64,000 nt of DNA from assembly GCF_029227915.1 (NCBI RefSeq), contig NC_079875.1, positions 5,148,001 through 5,212,000 of the forward strand, in the 5' to 3' direction. The position numbers and the translations under genes were made by a program. A model generated the notes under the pieces. That model was not told the DNA's origin, did not search any database, and saw nothing but the letters and a program-made list of their open reading frames with translations. This DNA comes from Hydractinia symbiolongicarpus (Eukaryota > Cnidaria > Hydrozoa > Anthoathecata > Hydractiniidae). Below are positions 1 to 9,772 of this stretch, piece by piece. How positions within the stretch are numbered: the stretch's first letter is position 1; each line of letters begins with the position of its first letter.

Positions 1-254
1 ATTAAAAGCATGTACAGTAATAAATAAAAGTAATAAAATTATTTATATATTATATAAAAACGAGTTAAAAATTTTGCGTGAAGATGATGTAGACTAAAAA
101 GATTCGAGAAGGAGATAGCTGCGAGAACGAAAAAGAGAGGACTGTTGGGGACTTGATGCCTAATGTGTGCCAGCGATTAGAACAAACAAACAACAAAAAT
201 AAATATTGAAACAACAAACAATATAAAAAACAATATAATAACTAAAACAGAATG

Positions 255-1016
255 TCAAAGCCTGGCTTCGTCACATGCGAAGCTGAAGTCATCAGCTGGC
301 TCCACGTTAACCTTCACAGAACGGCTACCCCTCAGACACAACAAAGCAGAACGCATTATTACAAAACTTAATTTACATCTTATCCATGACATTATTCGTT
401 CATACTTTTGTCCCGTCTTGTTAGCAATCTTTTCAGCGAGATGTTTGTGAAATATGGTACCTTCTTGACTCATACCTCCATTAATGGAAAAAACAAGTGG
501 AGTGAATGAGCCATGTTCAAGGTTGATGACGCGGTCGTTATATTTCCTCTTCTTTTCGCTCTCGTGATTCCTATATATTGCTGCTACTGGAATGTTCGCT
601 TGTGAGTTGGAGTTGACATTGGTAATTCGAACGTCAAAATAAGCGGATTGTCCCGGACGCCAAAAACCGCGAGCTTGTATATCTAGTCGGGCTTCATCAT
701 TTTCAACCGGTTGTAGTTTCGGTTCAATTTCAACGTCATTGCATGCCATTTTAAGAAGGTTTGCCTCAAAATCTCTTACGTTGTCGTGACGAATAGAAAC
801 AAAGCCTCCCTTTTTGCAGTTCATGGCATGATTCGTATCGAATGGTTGTCCACATGCACACTCTGATGGTAAGTTCTTGACTTTGCGATTATATCTTAAA
901 GCCAATGCATCACGGAATTCGTCCTTTGATAAATCACATCCTTGGTCTTTCAGGGGGAGGACAGTAAGCCAACTTGATGCGCCTTTTTCGCAATTCTGAG
1001 AAAGAACTCTTGACAA
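255..1016 (-). CDS. Endonuclease domain of the same retroelement
   Basis: The listed start is a TTG; the frame is open further upstream to about 1075, so this is the C-terminal part of the element's polyprotein rather than a separate gene. A knuckle CxC-x7-H-x3-C lies at residues 53-67 (ECACGQPFDTNHAMNC). It is followed by an Asp/Glu/Lys-rich region with EARLDIQARGFW and YFDVRITNV around 108-134, and later KRKYNDRVINLEHG and FTPLVFSINGGM. This resembles the restriction-like PD-(D/E)XK endonuclease that R2-type elements use to nick their target, which would be the target-cleaving activity. The catalytic residue assignment is inferred from motif order only. Confidence 0.7.
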   Translation of the reverse strand: MSRVLSQNCEKGASSWLTVLPLKDQGCDLSKDEFRDALALRYNRKVKNLPSECACGQPFDTNHAMNCKKGGFVSIRHDNVRDFEANLLKMACNDVEIEPKLQPVENDEARLDIQARGFWRPGQSAYFDVRITNVNSNSQANIPVAAIYRNHESEKKRKYNDRVINLEHGSFTPLVFSINGGMSQEGTIFHKHLAEKIANKTGQKYERIMSWIRCKLSFVIMRSALLCLRGSRSVKVNVEPADDFSFACDEARL

Positions 1017-1072
1017 TTTATTATCAAGTTCACTGATTACATTCTCACGTTCTTGTCTCTGTAAGGCTGTGA

Positions 1073-3265
1073 CTAATCATGGCGAACTTGTCTTACAGTT
1101 TCTTCTGAAGGGATGTCGTTACCTTGAGATACAATCACTTCAACAAGGGGTGCAGATATGGCCAATGATGAACTACAATCAATTTTCGCTTTTTGAGTCA
1201 ACACAGGTATGCCCATTCCGCCATCTCGAATTGGTAATTTGAACAGTTTACGATCAGTTTCAGATATGGTCTCTCCAAACAAAGCAGGCAGGAATTCGTC
1301 CTCGATGACTTTATCAAGTGGTGTGAGGAAATCCTCCATATTTGGAATAGTTCTCATAAAATAATTGAATTTATGCATTTCGCCATTACTATAAGCAGCA
1401 AATGCGGCTTGTGGTTCGCTAATTGCGATCTCAGCTAATTTTCTCATTTCATTGCACCACTGATCCACTTTTTCCGTTGCATACTGCTTTTTATAATCTG
1501 CACTACCAATTACAGCTCCTAAGTGACGTTTTCCATCTATTGTGTATTTAATAGAGGAGCCACTAAATTCCTTTTTGGCAAGTTCGAGTACCCTATCGTC
1601 CTTCGCTATTAACCACGATTTTGATTCATTAACATGGTATCCGTATTTGCGTCCTTCAGATATCACTAAGTTCCACCATCGGAGTAAACCGTTCACAGTG
1701 CCAGCACCTGTAGCATCGTCCGCCAACCAGACCTGCTTTACGGAAGCGATAGATCTCAATCGATCCTGTATAATAACGGTACTGATCGCGTAAAAGGACA
1801 TAGCAAGATTGTCTCCCTGAGTTGTGCCTTCTTGTGATAATAACTCAGTTTCATTCCGTACAATAAGTCTCGATGCCTTTCTGTAGGTATTGATTAGTAT
1901 CGTGGCAAAGTGTGGACAAGTATATTGTACATTATGAAGTGCAACATTACGGTTTAGTGTGTTGAACGCATTACTCGCATCTACCAGTATGACAGCCTCG
2001 CATTGTTCAGTCTCGAAAATAGTTCTCATCGCATGAATAGCAGCTTCAGCGCCACTTTCGACACCTGTGGCGACTTGAAGTGGACCTGCGGCTATTTGTA
2101 TGTCTTTTTTGAGAGTCCAGCCAATGGCTTTGCCCATTATACGGCGCAACGTCTCACCAACTCCAATGGGTCTGACACCAGGGTTTTTGTTCAACGGGAT
2201 TAAATTACATGCGACAAGAAAATCGATTGTATTAGGGTCTACAATTGTGGTAGCTAATTTTCGAGTCAGAGTTGCGATTTGTTCTCGAAGCTCTTTTCCT
2301 TCCTGTTTGAACTTGTTGTTAACCAGCATATTTTTAAATTGGTCGGCATCCATCTTTGAAGGTCCTGCTGCACCTCGTGTTTGCTTTGCAGCTATTCTTA
2401 TGAGGTCTACGTTGATGTTGTCGAAGTATGAATCTTGCAGCTGATTTAATGGTCCTTGTAATAAACTATTTGGTAGTATAGTAGCTGGAGACGGATGTTT
2501 TGCTCGAAGTTCTCTTATTGTTTCGTCATCAGCAGGTAACACGCCAGAGTCATTATTTTCAGATAGAAATTTTATGGCTGCGCTGACCTTTCCCTCCATC
2601 ATAAGCTTTGCAAAAATTCGGGAAACGTCTGCTTCGGTTCTCATTTTACTACTTCCAAGTCTTTTCTGAATGGTTCGTCCCTCTTTTAACAGTAGTGTAA
2701 TATTTCCTCCTCTCCAGAGTTGTAAACGTTCGTCTAATTTTGCAGCGTGTTCTTTCGCTTTACTTTGTCCGGAGGGTTTTTGAAGAAGCAGACTAGGCAA
2801 GACCATGAACGTTTTAATGGAAACGGGTTTTAACTTCGTGTCTCTGTTAAATTGGTCTAGCCAATAGGACAATTCGCGTATGAAAACCTTCCCAGCTTTT
2901 CCAGACGGGAGCATGAAAAGATTTTTACGCCATTTAATGATCTCGTTGTATGCGTTATTTAGCTGAGTTTCATAAACGTCTGCTGGTATACCGTTTATAT
3001 TAACATCCCGTGCTAGGTTTTCCGGTGTATATAAGGGTAAATATGGTTGAATAACGGCTTCGTGTCTGATGTGTAAAACGTCGGCTTCTAGCAGAGCAGT
3101 GGTGGTTTCTATTTCCTCATCATCATTTGTGTTATAAGAGTCGTTAAGCAATCCATTAACACGTCTTATGTACATTAACTCTTTCCTTTTACATGAGCCA
3201 CGGTGTATGTTCAGTCCTCGGAGACTTTCAAATTGCCTTTTGCATAAATCACACGTTTGAACCAT
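1073..3265 (-). CDS. Reverse transcriptase ORF with N-terminal zinc finger
   Basis: The 730-codon ORF starts with a CxxC...HxxxC finger at residues 5-25, probably DNA-binding. An extended linker of about 300 residues precedes the RT core. RT motifs are visible in order: VRPIG near 364, motif A VILVDASNAFNTLNR around 425-439 (Asp429), motif B EGTTQGDNLAMS at 479-490, and motif C as LADD at 514-517 instead of the usual YADD. A thumb-like region follows, containing KYGYHVNESKSWL and the HLGAVIGS block. These motifs make it an RNA-templated DNA polymerase. The ORF ends in VRQVRHD and a stop, where a one-base shift separates it from the downstream endonuclease frame. The long open frame suggests recent activity, but this copy could not make the full protein without frameshifting. 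Confidence 0.85.
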   Translation of the reverse strand: MVQTCDLCKRQFESLRGLNIHRGSCKRKELMYIRRVNGLLNDSYNTNDDEEIETTTALLEADVLHIRHEAVIQPYLPLYTPENLARDVNINGIPADVYETQLNNAYNEIIKWRKNLFMLPSGKAGKVFIRELSYWLDQFNRDTKLKPVSIKTFMVLPSLLLQKPSGQSKAKEHAAKLDERLQLWRGGNITLLLKEGRTIQKRLGSSKMRTEADVSRIFAKLMMEGKVSAAIKFLSENNDSGVLPADDETIRELRAKHPSPATILPNSLLQGPLNQLQDSYFDNINVDLIRIAAKQTRGAAGPSKMDADQFKNMLVNNKFKQEGKELREQIATLTRKLATTIVDPNTIDFLVACNLIPLNKNPGVRPIGVGETLRRIMGKAIGWTLKKDIQIAAGPLQVATGVESGAEAAIHAMRTIFETEQCEAVILVDASNAFNTLNRNVALHNVQYTCPHFATILINTYRKASRLIVRNETELLSQEGTTQGDNLAMSFYAISTVIIQDRLRSIASVKQVWLADDATGAGTVNGLLRWWNLVISEGRKYGYHVNESKSWLIAKDDRVLELAKKEFSGSSIKYTIDGKRHLGAVIGSADYKKQYATEKVDQWCNEMRKLAEIAISEPQAAFAAYSNGEMHKFNYFMRTIPNMEDFLTPLDKVIEDEFLPALFGETISETDRKLFKLPIRDGGMGIPVLTQKAKIDCSSSLAISAPLVEVIVSQGNDIPSEETVRQVRHD

Positions 3266-3518
3266 GTTCTCATAAGAAATATGTTTACATGAAATGTTTC
3301 AAGAAAGTTTTAAATCATAAGTATTTTGACGCGAGATCTTCGTTGTTAGCCCATTTCACTTCGTTAATATTTGCGGAAAATAACTTCTGTGTACCATTAA
3401 TAAGGAATATAGCCTTCTTCTCTCGATGTTCTCCGTTGAAAATCACAATTTAACCATTTTCTCTTAACCACTTGAAAACACGTTCTCCTCTGGTTTAAAA
3501 ATAATTGAAAAAAAATAA
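3266..3518. other. Element 5' region / junction with palindrome
   Basis: This AT-rich sequence lies between the retroelement start codon (3265, minus) and the outer edge of the palindrome arm. It is probably the element's 5' untranslated region. A run of A and AAAAT units occupies 3496-3527, just where the palindrome begins. I see no gene of its own here; short ORFs on both strands show no recognisable motifs. Confidence 0.4.
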
Positions 3519-3885
3519 AATAAAATAATGCCTTAAGAAAAAGACTGCGAGCGATTTGTTTGCCTTGGCGACTGTGGTCACAGATGGAGTTAGATTGAAC
3601 CAATGGAAGTGAAAGTGTTCCATATCAGCCAGGGATAAGATCCATAATTCAAATTTAGTGTTTGCAAAAGTTGGTAAAACTATTTATTCTCAAAAAGAAA
3701 AGCGTGGTTACAGAAGTATTTTAGGGTTCTTTGCATGGTATCTTTTTATAATTTCATATATATCATTAAAAGGCAAGTCGTCTTAAACGGTCCTGCTTAT
3801 TTCATTCATAAACGCACATGCATCAGTAATCTTTTTTATTGTCAGGTATCCATACTCAGTCTACGGCCACTATCATGAGCACTAG

Positions 3886-4110
3886 TATTGGTAATAAATT
3901 GGTATCGCTAATATTGGATATAATTACCGATACCTTTGGTATCGATAATAGATTGGTATTGATAATACCAATACAATCATAAGAGAAGTATCGATAATAT
4001 TATTAGCACTACTGATACTTGCTAAAAATGTAACGATACTTGAATGCTCTCGTTATTTCTTTTGTTTTATTATCAATACTACCGATAAAATAATAACCGA
4101 TGTTATAGGT
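3886..4110. repeat. Degenerate GGTATCGATAAT simple repeat (left arm)
   Basis: Imperfect units built on ATTGGTATCGATAATA and its complement ACCGATACC recur here in both orientations, giving many small hairpins. The same sequence is mirrored at about 13110-13335 in the right arm. I see no coding potential. Confidence 0.6.
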
Positions 4111-4517
4111 TGTTACCGTTTTCCCCGAAAACGTCACTATCTGTATTCTCTGCAAAAAGCCACAAGATATAGTGGGTTTTAATAACGTTTTTTAGGCTGT
4201 ACATAATTTAATGTACAAGTGGTGCAGTGTCTAATGTAGTACACCACTACCCTTCTTGGAATGTTGCTATACGCTCTGTTTATCTAAAATTTAATATAAT
4301 AATATATATCACTAATGTACATGTATCTTTGTTGCATCAAAACTGCATTTTTCCATAAATAGGATATCGTACCAATTAGACGACTGCATCGATAATTAAA
4401 TAAGATGTTAAAAATACATGTTAAATTTTTTCATGTACAAATTTTTAACCACTGGCTGGCTTTCCAATTAGGAATTAATAGAAATGATCTTTTAGATGAC
4501 AAAGTATATCAACGGGA

Positions 4518-4706
4518 CTAAGGGTAGGATAACTCGTTACGGCATAATTTTTTTCTTTGTATGCGACAAAGAATGCTTGGTGGTATATCTTCATGATCTT
4601 TAAAGTAACTAACAATAGTGTTGTAGGTACATTCTGTAATTATGCTAGAAGTTTTTCTGTTTACTTCTCTTAACCACTCATCGAATTCATCATATGGAGT
4701 TTTCAC
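4518..4706 (-). pseudogene. Short ORF relic, left-arm copy
   Basis: About 62 codons (FDEWLREVNRKTSSI ... LCRIQRKKLCRNELSYP) look protein-like: charged, with a Trp and a basic C-terminus. The first codon is a GTG and no in-frame ATG is nearby. The mirrored copy is at 12509-12706. Most base differences between the copies change the amino acid (E/D, R/G, T/K, I/L, R/H), which argues against constraint. It resembles the N-terminal part of a transposon integrase-like protein, but I cannot name a family. It is probably a fossil exon carried inside the palindrome. Confidence 0.3.
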
Positions 4707-5969
4707 ATTTCAACTTATACGCATGATTTTCCAAAATACGGCAAAACATGCGAGAATGTATACTGCTAGGCTAGCTAGCAAAATCATGGGCCAGATGACA
4801 AAGTAGGCAGCTGTATTTAAATAACAAAACCATATCTTAATACTAAACCATAAATCTCTCATAAACTAAACCATAAGTTATTTTTTTTCTTTTTCTTTTT
4901 AAGATGGATGTGAATTCTGGTATATATTTTAGGTTTTCAATTTGCTGCGCTAAAGGAATAAAGCTCGCCATGCACCCGACGAGCTTGTCCGGTATTTTGT
5001 TTCGCTCGCTTAAAATACGACCGGTAATCAAGCAAACAGTGCATATTTTGCGGTGTTGAACACCGGCCAGTACCAATGCCAGGCTATTTCGTCTCGCCGT
5101 CCTGTTATAAAAAAAGACACAAAGAACCTGGAGGTCAAGGTTGGGTTACTAATTCGATTGTTTAACGAACTTTTTATACATCAGCGGTACTTATTAAACG
5201 TACTTTAATATTATTGTGAGATAAACGCACTACTGAACGATTTTCCACCAAAAGCAAAAAAGAAATTACACATTTAAAAAATAAATCACTGCTTTTACTT
5301 CCACTAATTTTATTTCATTTTAAACTTATTTACTTTAACTAACTTCATTGTGGTGTGACATAACGACCTTTCTTATTTTTTTGAAATAATAACCACCTCA
5401 CGCATAATTCAAGATAACAAATTCTCCCTGAACTTTCACAATTGCCCAACACTTCAGACCGCTTCAATACACTTAGTTCTCAGTTCCATTAAAATACGGC
5501 AGCGTACCGGGTACGAAATTGAATTTGAAACGTTCAAATCTGGTGAAACACTGACATGTGGTAAATGGCAAGAGAAATGCGTGTAATCCAAGCTGAGAAA
5601 CGAACAAAAATTTAAAAGCAGCACCTTGCACACATTCGAATATTGCGACAGCATTGAAAAGTTTAACACGTTGAAGATTTGTTTCGCCTGCATGGCGTTT
5701 TTATTAAGAAACAATGCAGAAATCTTAAATGTAGAAAGCAAATCTACGTGCCGATTCTTATCAAAAGAATTCTTTATTTTTCACACAGGCATCTGTACAA
5801 AATATTTTTTCCCTTATGCTTCCCAGTTCGAGAGGAGAGAGGACATGGACTTGCTTATTTTCTGATAAACGCATGATGATAAACATGTACTTTTCACGAA
5901 AATTATGTATTTTATACTGCACTATTATCCTGAGCTTAACAACAAAAAATATTTACTATCTTTATTTAA
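4707..5969. other. Noncoding part of left arm downstream of the six-Cys gene
   Basis: AT-rich sequence lies beyond the polyA signal of the minus-strand gene. Several overlapping ORFs of 65-95 codons occur on both strands, but they mirror each other in the right arm with frame-breaking indels (for example 5454-5741 versus 11433-11750), so I do not call them. GC is higher around 4960-5110 without an evident gene. Confidence 0.5.
5961..5966 (-). promoter_or_regulatory. PolyA signal of the left six-Cys gene
   Basis: TTTATT on the plus strand, which reads AATAAA on the gene strand, lies 4 bp past the TAG stop codon. It is mirrored exactly at 11231-11236 in the right arm. Confidence 0.6.
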
Positions 5970-7429
5970 CTATATTCTGCATGTCTTCCACAATTCAGAT
6001 CTATTCGAGCCTGTCATTCCCCTCTCGCAATAACAATTCACTCTTCCTTTGCGCGAAATAGTTACACCGTTGATGTCTGAATACTGTGCTTTCTTTGCAA
6101 CACAGGCGTTTATACACCCTTCCACAGTCTTCTTATACCCCATGTGAATTTCCAGACCACCAGTACCATCTCCTTTTATGAACTTGCACGGCACGTCTAA
6201 AATATGAATAATAAAACAGGGCGCGTAGTAAATTAAGAATCAGAATGTGATGCAGGCGAGGTAACAGTACAAAGGTTTTATTTACCTGGAAGGGACATGA
6301 AGCACGTTTTCCATTTGGAGTTTCCGTTTGTATCAGTCATACCTATTTCACAATAGCATTTAAATTTATCAGCCGTTTTGCTAGGAATTGTAACACCGTT
6401 TATCTTCGGGTTCTTCGATCTCTTTACTGCACACGCATTGATGCATGCTGAGGCTGTTCTCTTGTAGCCAATGTAAACCTCTGTTCCACCCGATCCATCA
6501 CCGGTGATAAAATTGCAAGATAATTCTAAATGAATAAGTGATAATGATTTAGGAAAGCGATGCATTTACGGGAAACACACTGAAACCGTTGTTACTAGTT
6601 CAAACAAACAAAATACTAAAGGAAGTATTTAGAATTTGGCTTAAATTGAATAATTAAATCCAAACTTTACTTGGTGGAGATATAAGACACGTTTTCCATT
6701 TGGAGTTTCCGTTTGTAGCAGTCATGCCTATTTCACAATAGCACTTGAATCTATCAGAAGTTTTGCTAGGAATCGTTACTCCGTTTATCTTCGTGTTCGT
6801 CGATCTCATTGCTGCACATGCACTGATACATGCTGAGGCTTTTCTCTTGTAGCCAATGTAAACCTCCGTTCCACCCGATCCATCACCAATGATAAAATTG
6901 CATGAAAACTCTAATGAATTAATAACAATGCACGTAAGTTCTTTAAATAACCCGACTAATTTAGTGATACAAAGTTTGAAATAATTTAAAAATAACCTAA
7001 TTTACCTGGAAGCTGCATAAAGCAAGTCTGCCATATTTTTATTTGTTCCTGTCATCCCTATTTCACAGTAACATTTTACCATGTTGCCAGTTTTCTTACT
7101 GGGAATTGTGACTCCGTTTATTTTAGGATATTGCCATCTCTTTTCAGTACACGCCTTAATGCAATGCGAAATTGTTCTCTTGTATCCAATTAATATTTCC
7201 GTTCCACCTGATCCATCGCCAGGAATAAAATTGCAACGAAATTCTGAAAAAATAAAAGTATTTAAGAAATAATACAACATATGCGCTAGAAATGAGCTAA
7301 ATTAATCCTTGAAAGAAGCGGACTTCAACAAGAACATATATAAACCATCATAACCCAAAAAATGTAAGTCTTACCTTTAGCTTTAACTTTGGTGACAGTT
7401 ATTAGCAAAAGCAACCAGAGCAACTGCAT
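5970..7429 (-). CDS. Secreted four-domain six-Cys protein, left copy (frameshifted)
   Basis: There are five exons on the minus strand: 7375-7429, 7006-7243, 6671-6910, 6286-6525 and 5970-6196. All introns have GT-AG ends and sit in phase 1. Exon 1 encodes a signal peptide (MQLLWLLLLITVTKVKA). Each following exon encodes one domain of about 65 residues with six cysteines: CNF near the start, CxxxC (as CIKAC), CYC, and a final WKTC or WQTC, plus conserved GxGGTE.xIGYK and INGVTIPS. The CxxxC...CYC spacing recalls WSC/PAN-like extracellular domains, but I cannot assign a family; extracellular binding is a reasonable guess. The first domain exon is 5 nt shorter than expected, with a deletion just before the WQTC position near 7035. 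As written, exons 3-5 are therefore out of frame. It is either a pseudogene or an assembly error. Confidence 0.75.
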
Positions 7430-7798
7430 GTTTCCTCAGACGTGACTAGGTAGATAAAGTTTTACTTAAATCGGCGTAGATATTATTTTCTACATAAACT
7501 GTACAACAGTTTCTTAGATAAATATGAATGCGGATATTTTCAAGCTTCGCGATGAAATAAATTTAGAACAAAAATTTTCCTAACCATTACATTATCAATC
7601 CACTATGTAAATAATTCTTATGTCAATATCAGTAAACATTCAAATCATTAATGGTAAAATGAAATTAAATTGCTTGAGTAATGTTTGGTAAAAAACTTTC
7701 TAATTTCAGTAGAAATAAAACGGGCCTTACGTGATTTATAAGTGTCAGCTTTTACTTTTTCTTTAAGTTGAATTTGGGTTGAATCAACGTGGTGCAAA

Positions 7799-7806
7799 CT
7801 TATATA
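7799..7806 (-). promoter_or_regulatory. TATA box of left six-Cys gene
   Basis: CTTATATA on the plus strand reads TATATAAG on the gene strand, about 370 bp upstream of the start codon. It is conserved at 9396-9403 in the right arm. The long distance to the ATG implies a long 5' UTR or an unseen 5' intron. Confidence 0.45.
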
Positions 7807-8465
7807 GCCTTTATAACTTCACATTACTCACGCATGACTTGAGCCAAAGTAGTGCTGAGGGAATTAATTTAATTAATTCTGTTAAATAATCGCTCTAGTT
7901 TTTTGTCTGTAACAACGAACTGAGCGTTGCTTTTCACTGGCTAAGAATTAACTCCGAGCTCGTGTGTCTAATTTTCATTCATAAGTGATTGTGTAGCATG
8001 CTCATCGATTCCATCTACTTCTCCCCATGTGTACCATCAAAAGTTTCTTGTAATGTAAGAAAAACCTTGGGTTAGTTATGTTTCTCGTTTTGGTTTGAAA
8101 TAATTTAGTTTGACAAACTTTTGCTGGGCAATCTTTTGCAAATAACACGATTTTTGGCTTTCTTTCGCGTTACCTTTCCAGCAAAACTTTTAAAAGTGAC
8201 CAATCGCGAAAATTGTTGCCTTACCCAGAGCGATGTTAACATTTGTTGTGTTTAGTTTTCGTTATCTTTGTTCTATAAATGGACTGCAAATTGAATTTTT
8301 AATGAACGTTAAGTGCAAAAAATTTCCCGAACAAGAAAATAAATTACAAAGTGTTACAAAGTGCGACATAAAAAGGATTAAAAATTTTGAATTGAAGAGC
8401 AAATTTCCCCGCACGGAAAGAATCGAATAAAAAACTTTAGTAACGGTCAATTCCTAAATGATTAA
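7807..8465. other. Inner part of left arm (5' flank of six-Cys gene)
   Basis: This is AT-rich 5' flank between the TATA box and the central spacer, mirrored at 8737-9395. It contains a GGAATTAATTTAATTAATTC palindrome near 7859 that is present in both arms. No element or gene is recognised. Confidence 0.5.
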
Positions 8466-8736
8466 GGAATCATACTAACGAATTTTGTAGCACACCATTG
8501 TATAGAGAATCAAATATGAAAAAAATAAAACGATCTTCATGGCTTTTCTACACAATACCAGGCAGTCATAAAGGCTTTTCCCATATCGTTCGAACTGTTA
8601 ATTCGGGAAATGTCTTAAACCCATAAAAATGAGATATATTTCGGTAGTTATACTTTCTTCATTAATAGTCTTGCCTTATTTATGTGAACACTAAAAAGGT
8701 AAAAAAAAATGTGAACAAAATTGCAACAGAATCCAG
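8466..8736. other. Unique central spacer of the palindrome
   Basis: About 271 bp of AT-rich sequence separates the two arms and is not itself symmetric. It contains no ORF or recognisable element. The flanking arm ends each carry an identical 65-codon ORF (8233-8430 plus; 8772-8969 minus) that I treat as chance, because it simply follows from the mirror symmetry. The two gene promoters face each other across this region. Confidence 0.8.
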
Positions 8737-9395
8737 TTAATCATTTAGGAATTCATCGTTACTAAAGTTTTTTATTCGATTCTTTCCGTGCGGGGAAATT
8801 TGCTCTTCAATTCAAAATTTTTAATCCTTTTTATGTCGCACTTTGTAACACTTTGTAATTTATTTTCTTGTTCGGGAAATTTTTTGCACTTAACGTTCAT
8901 TAAAAATTCAATTTGCAGTCCATTTATAGAACAAAGATAACGAAAACTAAACACAACAAATGTTAACATCGATCTGGGTAAGGCAACAATTTTCGCGATT
9001 GGTCACTTTTAAAAGTTTTGCTGGAAAGGTAACGCGAAAGAAAGCCAAAAATCGTGTTATTTGCAAAAGATTGCCCAGCAAAAGTTTGTCAAATTAAATT
9101 ATTTCAAACCAAAACGAGAAACATAACTAACCCAAGGTTTTTCTTACATTACAAGAAACTTTTGATGGTACACATGGGGAGAAGTAGATGGAATCGATGA
9201 GCATGCTACACAATCACTTATGAATGAAAATTAGACACACGAGCGCGGAGTTAATTGTTAGCCAGTGAAAAGCAACGCTCAGTTCGTTGTTACAGACAAA
9301 AAACTAGAGCGATTATTTAACAGAATTAATTAAATTAATTCCCTCAGCACTACTTTGGCTCAAGTCATGCGTGAGTAATGTGAAGTTATAAAGGC

Positions 9396-9403
9396 TATAT
9401 AAG
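9396..9403 (+). promoter_or_regulatory. TATA box of right six-Cys gene
   Basis: TATATAAG is preceded by a GC dinucleotide and followed by TTTGCACCACG, a plausible start region. It lies 370 bp upstream of the ATG at 9773 and mirrors 7799-7806. Promoter function is inferred from position and symmetry only. Confidence 0.45.
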
Positions 9404-9772
9404 TTTGCACCACGTTGATTCTACTCAAATTCAACTTAAAGAAAAAGTAAAAGCTGACACTTATAAATCACGTAAGGCCCGTTTTATTTCTACTGAAATC
9501 AGAAAGTTTTCTACCAAACATTACTAAAGCAACTTAATTTCATTTTACCATTAATGATTTGAATGTTTACTGATATTGACATAAGAATTATTTACATAGT
9601 GGATTGATAATGTAATGGTTAGGAAAATTTTTGTTCTAAATTTATTTCATCGCGAAGCTTGAAAATATCCGCATTCATATTTATCTAAGAAACTGTTGTA
9701 CAGTTTATGTAGAAAATAATATCTACGCCGATTTAAGTAAAACGTTATCTACCTAGCCACGTCTGAGGAAAC

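Larger units (their letters stand above)
1..3300 (-). mobile_element. Retroelement with zinc finger, RT and restriction-like endonuclease (frameshifted)
   Basis: One minus-strand element covers this stretch: a zinc-finger/RT ORF (3265-1073), an endonuclease ORF (1016-255) and an AT-rich 3' region running to the window edge. The order zinc finger, RT, Cys-His knuckle, restriction-like endonuclease is that of the R2-like branch of non-LTR retrotransposons; exact clade assignment is inference. The two ORFs are one reading frame split by a single-base shift near 1070-1080: the endonuclease frame stays open upstream of its first start to just beside the RT stop. The 3' end is not resolved, and I see no poly(A) or obvious target-site duplication. 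The 5' untranslated part probably covers about 3266-3518, up to the palindrome boundary. Confidence 0.75.
3519..8465. repeat. Left arm of a 10.2-kb palindrome
   Basis: The reverse complement of this arm is found at 8737-13700 with only scattered substitutions and small indels. The match starts at the CCTTAAGAAAAAGACTGCG block (3531 onward, mirrored at about 13668-13689) and ends at AACTTTAGTAACG...CCTAAATGATTA near 8465 (mirrored near 8737). The arm holds, from outside in: a degenerate GGTATCGATAAT-rich stretch (3886-4110), a decayed ORF (4518-4706), noncoding sequence, the six-Cys gene (5970-7429), its promoter (about 7800) and AT-rich sequence to the centre. Arm divergence looks like a few percent by eye, so it is not a trivially duplicated read. 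Confidence 0.92.

Noticed and set aside
4843-5076. 77-codon minus ORF in the left arm
   Set aside because: The right-arm counterpart (about 12140-12370) is broken by stops and indels; no motif is present.
5454-5741. 95-codon ORF downstream of the left six-Cys gene
   Set aside because: The mirrored sequence at 11433-11750 has indels that change frame, and overlapping ORFs exist on the other strand, so there is no sign of protein constraint.
8233-8969. Identical 65-codon ORFs facing each other around the palindrome centre
   Set aside because: Identity follows from the mirror symmetry. The frame is Lys/Asn-rich without motifs, signal peptide or upstream promoter.
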